Assembly (NCBI GenBank): GCA_002492335.1
Contig: DKYD01000002.1
Location: 1 to 11,520 of the forward strand
DNA: 11,520 nucleotides
Direction of reading: 5' to 3'
Origin: Lachnospiraceae bacterium UBA7109
Lineage (GTDB): Bacteria; Bacillota; Clostridia; Lachnospirales; Lachnospiraceae
The notes under the pieces are model-generated. The model did no database searches, had not been told where the DNA came from, and saw only the letters and a list, made by a program, of their open reading frames with translations. The position numbers and the translations under genes were made by a program. Below, one piece after another: positions 6,520 to 11,520 of this stretch. The stretch's first letter is position 1. Every line of letters begins with the position of its first letter.

Positions 6520-9441
6520 ATGAGCATCAGAGATGTAGCGGCATATGAATTGCTGAAGGAAGAAAACTTGCAGGGAATCCAGTCAAAAGGGTATCTGCTC
6601 AGACATAAAAAGAGCGGGGCAAGGGTTCTGCTTATAGAAAATGTTGATGATAACAAAGTGTTCAGTATTGGATTTCGAACCCCACCGTCTGACAGCACAG
6701 GGGTTCCGCATATTATGGAGCATTCGGTATTGTGCGGTTCTAAAAATTTTCCTGCGAAGGATCCATTTGTTGAACTAGTGAAAGGTTCTTTGAACACTTT
6801 TTTGAACGCTATGACTTATCCGGATAAAACGGTATATCCGGTGGCAAGCTGCAATGACAAGGATTTTCGTAATTTGATGCATGTTTATATGGATGCAGTA
6901 TTGTATCCTAATATTTATGAGCATGAGGAAATATTCCGACAGGAGGGCTGGAATTATCACCTGGAATCCGCGGATGATAAGCTGTCTTATAATGGTGTTG
7001 TATATAACGAAATGAAGGGGGCGTTTTCTTCACCGGAAGGAGTGCTTGACAGAGTTATCCTGAATGCATTGTTCCCGGATACTTCTTATGCAAATGAATC
7101 CGGGGGTGATCCGGAAAAAATTCCGGAGCTGACTTATGAGCAGTTCCTGGATTTCCACAGAACGTATTATCATCCTTCAAACAGTTATATTTATCTGTAT
7201 GGAAATATAGATATGGAAGAAAGACTTCAATGGCTTGACAGAGAGTATTTGAGCAGGTATGAGCGGAAAAACATTGATTCTGCCATACGTTTCCAGAAGC
7301 CTTTTTTGGAAATGAAGGAGCTTACGATTCCATACTCCATAACAAGCGACGAGCCGGAAGAGGAAAACACCTATCTGTCATACAACAAGGTAATTGGTAC
7401 AAGCCTGGATAAGGAGTTATATCTTGCATTTCAGATTTTGGATTATGCATTGTTATCGGCGCCCGGAGCGCCGTTGAAAAAAGCGCTTACAGAGGCCAGA
7501 ATCGGGAAAGACATTATGGGATCCTACGATAACGGAATCTATCAGCCGGTATTTTCTGTGATCGCAAAGAATGCAGATGCTGTGCAGAAAGAAGAATTTA
7601 TAAAAATTATTGAGGATGTTTTGTCCGGTATTGTGAAAAATGGTATAGACAAGAGAGCGATTGAGGCCGGTATTAATTATCATGAATTCCGATACCGGGA
7701 GGCGGATTTCGGGAATTATCCGAAAGGTCTGATGTATGGACTTCAGATTATGGAAAGCTGGCTGTACGATGATGACAAGCCATTTATTCATGTGGAAGCC
7801 TTAGAAACATTTGAATATTTGAAACAGCAGATGGAGACCGGATATTATGAGGAACTGATTCAGAAATATCTGCTTGATAACAGGCATGGTGCAATTGTGG
7901 TTGTCGAGCCGGAGAGAGGCCGTACCGCACGCATGGATGCCGAGCTTGATGCGAAACTTCAGAAGTATAAAGAAAGTCTGGGAGCAGATAAGATACAGGA
8001 ATTAGTTTCCCGCACGGAGGCTCTTAATGCCTATCAGTCAGAGCCGGAAAGTGAAGAGGTGTTAGAGCGTATTCCGGTATTGAGAAGGGAAGATATTTCC
8101 AGAGAAATTACTCCGTTTTACAATGAAGAAATGCAGCTTGCCGGTGTTCCGGCAGTATTTCATGAGATAGAGACGAATGGAATCGGCTATGTGAGCGTTC
8201 TGTTTGATTTGTCGGGCGTCCGGGAAGAAGAACTCCCTTATGTGGGACTTTTGCAGTCGGTGCTGGGCATGATTGATACAGAGCACTATGAATATGGAGA
8301 ATTGTTTAATGAGATTAATGTGCATACCGGAGGAATCGGAACAGCGCTGGGGCTTTATAATGATGTGACAAAGATCCGGGAGAAAGCATTTAAAGCAACC
8401 TTCGAGATAAAAGGAAAGGCTCTGTATCCAAAGCTTTCCAGAACATTTGAAATGATGGGAGAGATACTGACTGCTTCTAAACTGGATGATACAAAGCGGA
8501 TCAAAGAAATACTTGAGATGCTGAAATCGAGGCTTTTGATGTATTTTCAATCTTCCGGACATACAACGGCCGCACTTCGTGCACTTGCTTATACATCTCC
8601 GTCTGCAAGATTTAAGGATATGACAAATGGAATTGGCTATTATTATGTGATTGCAGACCTTGTAGAACATTTTGAGGAAAAGAAAGAGAGGATTTCTTCT
8701 ATATTAACAAAACTTGCGAAAAAAATCTTCCGCCCGGATAATATGATGGTTAGTTATACAGCGGCGCGCGAGGGACTTGATAAAATAGAAGGAATGCTTG
8801 CGGGATTAAAAGAACAGCTTTATACGGAAAGGACAGAGGAAACTCCCTGTATCATCCACTGTGAGAAGAAAAATGAAGGATTTAAGACTGCATCAAAGGT
8901 ACAGTATGTTGCCCGTGCCGGGAATTTTGTCGATCAGGGCGTGTCTTATACAGGAGCGCTTCAGATATTGAGGGTTATCTTAAGTTATGACTATTTGTGG
9001 CAGAATATACGTGTAAAGGGCGGCGCGTATGGATGTATGAGTAATTTCACAAGAATCGGCGACGGATATTTTGTATCTTACAGGGATCCGAATCTGAAAC
9101 GGACAAATGAAGTCTACGAAGGAGTTGTGGATTATCTGAAAAACTTTACAGTCAGTGAACGGGATATGACGAAATATATTATCGGGACAATGAGCAGTAT
9201 CGACCAGCCGATGACGCCGATGATAAAAGGCGAACGTTCTATGAATCTTTATATGAATAAAGTAAGCGCCCGGATGATGCGGGAAGAACGTAATCAGATA
9301 CTGGACGCCACACAGGAGGATATCCGCGCGCTTTACCGTGTGGCAGAGGCTGTGCTTAAGGCAGGACAGTTCTGTGTAATCGGCAGTGAAGAGAAGATAG
9401 AAGAGGAAAAAGAACTATTTGATACTTTGACAAATTTTTAA
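6520..9441 (+). CDS. M16C family zinc metallopeptidase (PreP/insulinase-like)
   Basis: The 973-residue protein has the two-half clam-shell layout of presequence-protease-type M16C peptidases, which degrade unfolded peptides inside a closed chamber. The inverted zinc motif H-I-M-E-H is at 64-68 and the third ligand is Glu164 in N-E-M-K-G-A. Their spacing equals that of plant PreP (His77 to Glu177). The C-terminal half carries R831 and Y837 in N-I-R-V-K-G-G-A-Y-G, the Arg/Tyr pair that completes the active site in trans. All catalytic residues are present, so it should be active. No signal peptide or membrane segment is seen, so it is probably cytoplasmic and turns over peptides. An in-frame TAG at 6514 leaves ATG 6520 as the natural start. 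Its Shine-Dalgarno AAGGAG (6499-6504) is about 15 bases away, farther than usual. era follows after 10 bases, so they are likely cotranscribed. Confidence 0.93.
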   Translation: MSIRDVAAYELLKEENLQGIQSKGYLLRHKKSGARVLLIENVDDNKVFSIGFRTPPSDSTGVPHIMEHSVLCGSKNFPAKDPFVELVKGSLNTFLNAMTYPDKTVYPVASCNDKDFRNLMHVYMDAVLYPNIYEHEEIFRQEGWNYHLESADDKLSYNGVVYNEMKGAFSSPEGVLDRVILNALFPDTSYANESGGDPEKIPELTYEQFLDFHRTYYHPSNSYIYLYGNIDMEERLQWLDREYLSRYERKNIDSAIRFQKPFLEMKELTIPYSITSDEPEEENTYLSYNKVIGTSLDKELYLAFQILDYALLSAPGAPLKKALTEARIGKDIMGSYDNGIYQPVFSVIAKNADAVQKEEFIKIIEDVLSGIVKNGIDKRAIEAGINYHEFRYREADFGNYPKGLMYGLQIMESWLYDDDKPFIHVEALETFEYLKQQMETGYYEELIQKYLLDNRHGAIVVVEPERGRTARMDAELDAKLQKYKESLGADKIQELVSRTEALNAYQSEPESEEVLERIPVLRREDISREITPFYNEEMQLAGVPAVFHEIETNGIGYVSVLFDLSGVREEELPYVGLLQSVLGMIDTEHYEYGELFNEINVHTGGIGTALGLYNDVTKIREKAFKATFEIKGKALYPKLSRTFEMMGEILTASKLDDTKRIKEILEMLKSRLLMYFQSSGHTTAALRALAYTSPSARFKDMTNGIGYYYVIADLVEHFEEKKERISSILTKLAKKIFRPDNMMVSYTAAREGLDKIEGMLAGLKEQLYTERTEETPCIIHCEKKNEGFKTASKVQYVARAGNFVDQGVSYTGALQILRVILSYDYLWQNIRVKGGAYGCMSNFTRIGDGYFVSYRDPNLKRTNEVYEGVVDYLKNFTVSERDMTKYIIGTMSSIDQPMTPMIKGERSMNLYMNKVSARMMREERNQILDATQEDIRALYRVAEAVLKAGQFCVIGSEEKIEEEKELFDTLTNF

Positions 9442-9451
9442 AGAGGGACAT

Positions 9452-10348
9452 ATGAAGAAGGATTTTAAATCAGGGTTTGTAACACTAATCGGTCGTCCGA
9501 ATGTTGGAAAATCAACGCTTATGAATTATCTGATCGGACAAAAGATAGCAATTACATCGAAGAAACCGCAGACAACAAGAAACCGGATACAGACGGTGCT
9601 GACGACAGAAGAAGGCCAGATTGTTTTTGTAGATACGCCGGGGATACACAAGGCAAAAAACAAGCTTGGTGAATATATGGTAAATGTGGCGGAGAAAACA
9701 CTGAACGAGGTAGATGTGGTTCTTTGGCTTGTTGAGCCTGCTACTTTTATCGGGGCGGGGGAGCAGCATATTGCGAAGCGGCTTGCAAAAGTAAAGACGC
9801 CGGTGATCCTTGTGATCAATAAGACAGACAGTGTGAAAAAAGAGGAGGTTCTTCCTGTAATTGCGGCATATAAGGATATTTATGATTTTGCAGAAATCGT
9901 TCCGGTATCAGCAAGAAGCGGGGATAATACAGGGGAGCTTTTAAGAGTGATCATGAAGTATCTGCCGTATGGTCCTCAGTTTTATGATGAGGATACGATA
10001 ACGGATCAGCCGGAAAGACAGATCGTCGCTGAAATCATCCGTGAGAAAGCTCTTCATTCCCTGCAGGATGAAATTCCTCACGGAATTGCGGTAGCGATAG
10101 ACAGGATGAAGATGCAGAAAAAGATCATGCATATTGATGCGACAATCATATGCGAGCGGGATTCCCACAAGGGGATAATTATTGGAAAACAAGGAAATAT
10201 GTTGAAAAAAATAGGCAGTACGGCAAGATACGAAATTGAAAAAATGCTGGATTGTCAGGTAAACTTAAAGCTTTGGATTAAAGTGAAAAAGGATTGGCGC
10301 GACAGTGAATTCCTGATGAAAAATTTTGGTTATCGGGAAGAAGAATAA
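9452..10348 (+). CDS. era: GTPase Era, 16S rRNA-binding ribosome maturation factor
   Basis: Era binds the 3' end of 16S rRNA through a KH domain and couples GTP hydrolysis to 30S subunit assembly. At 298 residues it is the usual length. GTPase motifs are complete: G1 G-R-P-N-V-G-K-S-T at 14-22, G2 in Q-T-T-R-N-R at 40-45, G3 D-T-P-G at 61-64, G4 N-K-T-D at 123-126 and G5 S-A at 153-154. The C-terminal KH domain has its G-K-Q-G loop at 245-248 and the expected W-I-K-V-K-K-D-W-R ending. GAGGGA lies 4-5 bases before the ATG. It is 10 bases downstream of the M16C protease gene and is followed by yqzL and recO, the common Firmicute arrangement, so it is probably part of one operon. Confidence 0.98.
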   Translation: MKKDFKSGFVTLIGRPNVGKSTLMNYLIGQKIAITSKKPQTTRNRIQTVLTTEEGQIVFVDTPGIHKAKNKLGEYMVNVAEKTLNEVDVVLWLVEPATFIGAGEQHIAKRLAKVKTPVILVINKTDSVKKEEVLPVIAAYKDIYDFAEIVPVSARSGDNTGELLRVIMKYLPYGPQFYDEDTITDQPERQIVAEIIREKALHSLQDEIPHGIAVAIDRMKMQKKIMHIDATIICERDSHKGIIIGKQGNMLKKIGSTARYEIEKMLDCQVNLKLWIKVKKDWRDSEFLMKNFGYREEE

Positions 10349-10404
10349 AAAGCGGCTAATATGGGAGAACCTAAGTATATAACTACAGACGATGAGGTGA
10401 TCCT

Positions 10405-10581
10405 ATGGAAGAAAAGTACTGGAAGCAGTTTACCGAGACAGGAAAAATTACAGATTATCTGTATTACAGAGGTATGCAGATATGCAGCCGCGTAATAAAC
10501 AGTTATGAAGGTGAAAAGGTTCATGAACCAGATTACAGTAACAGGTATGATACTTGCAGTGACACCGGTAGGAGAATATGA
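10405..10581 (+). CDS. yqzL: YqzL-like small protein
   Basis: A 58-codon frame starts at ATG 10405 behind GAGGTG (10394-10399, 5-base spacing). Its N-terminus M-E-E-K-Y-W-K-Q-F-T-E-T-G-K-I-T-D-Y-L-Y-Y-R fits the short YqzL pattern (aromatic Trp, Phe, then T-G-x-I-x-x-Y-L). YqzL lies between era and recO in Bacillus subtilis and relatives, which is also the position here. Its function is not established. The reading frame continues to TGA 10579-10581 and so overlaps the first 59 bases of recO in a different frame. The overlapped part shows no recognisable family similarity, so the conserved protein is mainly the first 25 or so residues. The overlap suggests translational coupling to recO. Confidence 0.75.
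   Translation: MEEKYWKQFTETGKITDYLYYRGMQICSRVINSYEGEKVHEPDYSNRYDTCSDTGRRI
10508..10513 (+). promoter_or_regulatory. Ribosome binding site deciding the recO start
   Basis: AAGGTG lies 9 bases before ATG 10523 and inside the yqzL reading frame. The alternative recO ATG at 10505 has no Shine-Dalgarno-like sequence in front of it, which is why the shorter recO product is preferred. Confidence 0.55.
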
Positions 10582-11263
10582 CAAGAGGGTCGTAATCCTG
10601 ACAAAAGAACGGGGGAAGATCGCTGCATTTGCCCGAGGCGCCAGAAAACCAAACAGTATGCTGGTGGGAGTGACAACTCCCTTTTGCTTCGGAGAATTTA
10701 ATGTCTATGAGGGGCGGGCATCTTATACATTGATGTCGGCCTCTGTTTCCAATTATTTTACAGAGCTGCGTTCAGATATGGAAGGCGCATATTATGGATT
10801 TTATTTTATGGAAATCGCAAATTACTATGCAAAAGAAGCAGCGGATGAAACGCAGCTTCTAAAACTTTTGTATCAGACATTAAGGGCGCTTGAAAATCCC
10901 AGACTTCCGAACCGTCTTGTGCGCTGTATTTTTGAATTGAAGGCAGTCAGCATAGAAGGGGAAGGCCCACAGGTGTTTGAATGCGTGCAGTGTGGAAGCA
11001 AAGAAAAAACCGAAGTGTTCAGTGTGCAGAAGGGCGGCCTTATCTGTGAGAAATGCAGAAAAACAGTGACAGATGGAATCACACTTCTGACTTCCTCGTT
11101 GTATGCAGTGCAGTATATCGTATCTTCTTCTGTGGAAAGGTTATATACATTTATCGTAAAGGAGGAAGTATTAAAACAGCTGGAAATGATTACGACTTCC
11201 TATCTGGAGCATTACACAGGAAAGAAGTTCAGATCCCGCGACATACTGGAAACAATTCTATAA
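10523..11263 (+). CDS. recO: DNA repair protein RecO
   Basis: RecO works with RecR and RecF to load RecA onto SSB-coated single-stranded DNA and anneals complementary strands. From ATG 10523 it is 246 residues, normal for the family. The N-terminal OB-fold is recognisable from the start M-N-Q-I-T-V-T-G-M-I-L and from V-G-E-Y-D-K-R-V-V-I-L-T-K-E-R-G-K-I-A-A-F-A-R-G-A-R-K. A helical domain follows. A four-cysteine zinc site is seen at Cys154, Cys157, Cys175 and Cys178 (C-V-Q-C and C-E-K-C). A start at 10505 would add six residues (M-K-V-K-R-F) but lacks a ribosome binding site. The gene overlaps yqzL by 59 bases and ends with two consecutive in-frame TAA codons (11261-11266). No terminator is visible before glyS, so some read-through into glyS is likely. 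Confidence 0.96.
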   Translation: MNQITVTGMILAVTPVGEYDKRVVILTKERGKIAAFARGARKPNSMLVGVTTPFCFGEFNVYEGRASYTLMSASVSNYFTELRSDMEGAYYGFYFMEIANYYAKEAADETQLLKLLYQTLRALENPRLPNRLVRCIFELKAVSIEGEGPQVFECVQCGSKEKTEVFSVQKGGLICEKCRKTVTDGITLLTSSLYAVQYIVSSSVERLYTFIVKEEVLKQLEMITTSYLEHYTGKKFRSRDILETIL

Positions 11264-11269
11264 TAAGAC

Positions 11270-11298
11270 TTGAAATGAGATGAGGTAAAAGGTATAAT
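11270..11298 (+). promoter_or_regulatory. Strong sigma-A type promoter of glyS
   Basis: TTGAAA (11270-11275) and a perfect TATAAT (11293-11298) are separated by 17 bp. The predicted start near 11305 leaves a leader of only about 50-55 bases, so glyS can be expressed independently of recO, without a long leader RNA. Confidence 0.8.
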
Positions 11299-11359
11299 AA
11301 TTAGCGATTATATATTGCTATATGAAAATATGTAAAAAACAGAAGGCGAGGAAATGAAC

Positions 11360-11520
11360 ATGGTAGAGAAGACAATGGACAAGATTGTAGCTCTGGCAAA
11401 GTCAAGAGGATTTGTATATCCGGGTTCTGAGATTTACGGAGGACTTGCAAATACATGGGACTATGGAAATCTTGGCGTCGAGCTTAAGAATAATGTAAAG
11501 AAGGCATGGTGGCAGAAATT
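11360..11520 (+). CDS. glyS: Glycyl-tRNA synthetase, single-chain type (5' part, runs off the window)
   Basis: This class II synthetase charges tRNA-Gly with glycine in the cytoplasm. Only the first 53 or so codons are visible. They read M-V-E-K-T-M-D-K-I-V-A-L-A-K-S-R-G-F-V-Y-P and then G-S-E-I-Y-G-G-L-A-N-T-W-D-Y-G-N-L-G. This N-terminus is characteristic of the homodimeric glycyl-tRNA synthetase found in many Firmicutes rather than the two-subunit GlyQ/GlyS enzyme. Two in-frame ATGs are possible. ATG 11360 has GAGG (11348-11351) at 8 bases and is preferred. ATG 11354 would add Met-Asn and would use AAGG at 7 bases. The gene lies downstream of recO, a common neighbour arrangement, but has its own promoter. 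The symbol glyS or glyQS is used for this form. Confidence 0.95.
   Translation, partial: MVEKTMDKIVALAKSRGFVYPGSEIYGGLANTWDYGNLGVELKNNVKKAWWQK

Noticed and set aside
8062..8670. Long antisense open frame (202 codons) inside the M16C protease gene
   Set aside because: It is a shadow of a strongly supported gene, its product is rich in Cys, His and Ile without any family motif, and there is no ribosome binding site or operon context.
10505..10522. Earlier ATG for recO
   Set aside because: There is no Shine-Dalgarno upstream, and the family-like N-terminus begins at ATG 10523, which has AAGGTG at 9 bases.
11264..11359. T-box leader in front of glyS
   Set aside because: Only about 50-55 bases lie between the predicted transcription start and the start codon, there is no terminator hairpin, and I see no T-box core sequence. 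A weak AT-rich hairpin at 11303-11319 is not convincing.
1..11520. Novel mobile, defence or biosynthetic system
   Set aside because: I found no transposase, integrase, toxin-antitoxin pair, nuclease, CRISPR array or synthase. Apart from the partial leftmost gene and the regulator, every gene falls into a known housekeeping or metabolic family.

Overview
The window looks like the chromosome of an anaerobic, low-to-moderate GC Firmicute, most likely a gut Lachnospiraceae relative (Dorea/Blautia/Ruminococcus-like). The evidence is indirect. There is a single-chain pyruvate:ferredoxin oxidoreductase, strong Firmicute-type Shine-Dalgarno sites, a lysine riboswitch in front of an NhaC-family transporter, the era-yqzL-recO-glyS gene order, and a single-chain glycyl-tRNA synthetase. 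The species cannot be named from this sequence alone.

Layout. Positions 1-116 hold the 3' end of an unidentified + strand gene that ends in an acidic octapeptide repeat. A bidirectional hairpin terminator (158-194) separates it from a small convergent XRE-family regulator on the - strand (230-550). A 248-bp divergent spacer follows. It carries a good promoter for the PFOR gene nifJ (799-4335) and several inverted repeats that could be operators, including a perfect 11-bp-arm dyad over the -10 region. Directly after nifJ come a promoter, a complete lysine riboswitch aptamer (about 4401-4576), a terminator (4621-4660) and an NhaC-family antiporter gene that is a likely lysine transporter (4698-6317). 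A terminator at 6340-6369 closes that unit. Next is a + strand cluster: a PreP-like M16C metalloprotease (6520-9441), era (9452-10348), a small yqzL-like gene (10405-10581) overlapping recO (10523-11263), and finally the first 53 codons of glyS (from 11360) behind its own strong promoter.

How the parts work together. nifJ is central fermentative metabolism: pyruvate to acetyl-CoA plus reduced ferredoxin. The NhaC-family gene should be switched off by lysine through transcription termination. nifJ has no intrinsic terminator of its own that I can see, so its read-through transcripts probably end at, or pass through, this lysine-controlled terminator. The M16C-era-yqzL-recO block is tightly packed housekeeping: peptide turnover, 30S ribosome maturation and recombinational repair. 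glyS can be transcribed independently.

I see no mobile element, CRISPR array, tRNA, rRNA or defence system. The items most worth checking are an 11-nt perfect complement between the 3' strand of the riboswitch P1 stem and the region just upstream of the transporter's ribosome binding site, the promoter-overlapping dyad at nifJ, and the repeat-bearing acidic tail at the left edge.
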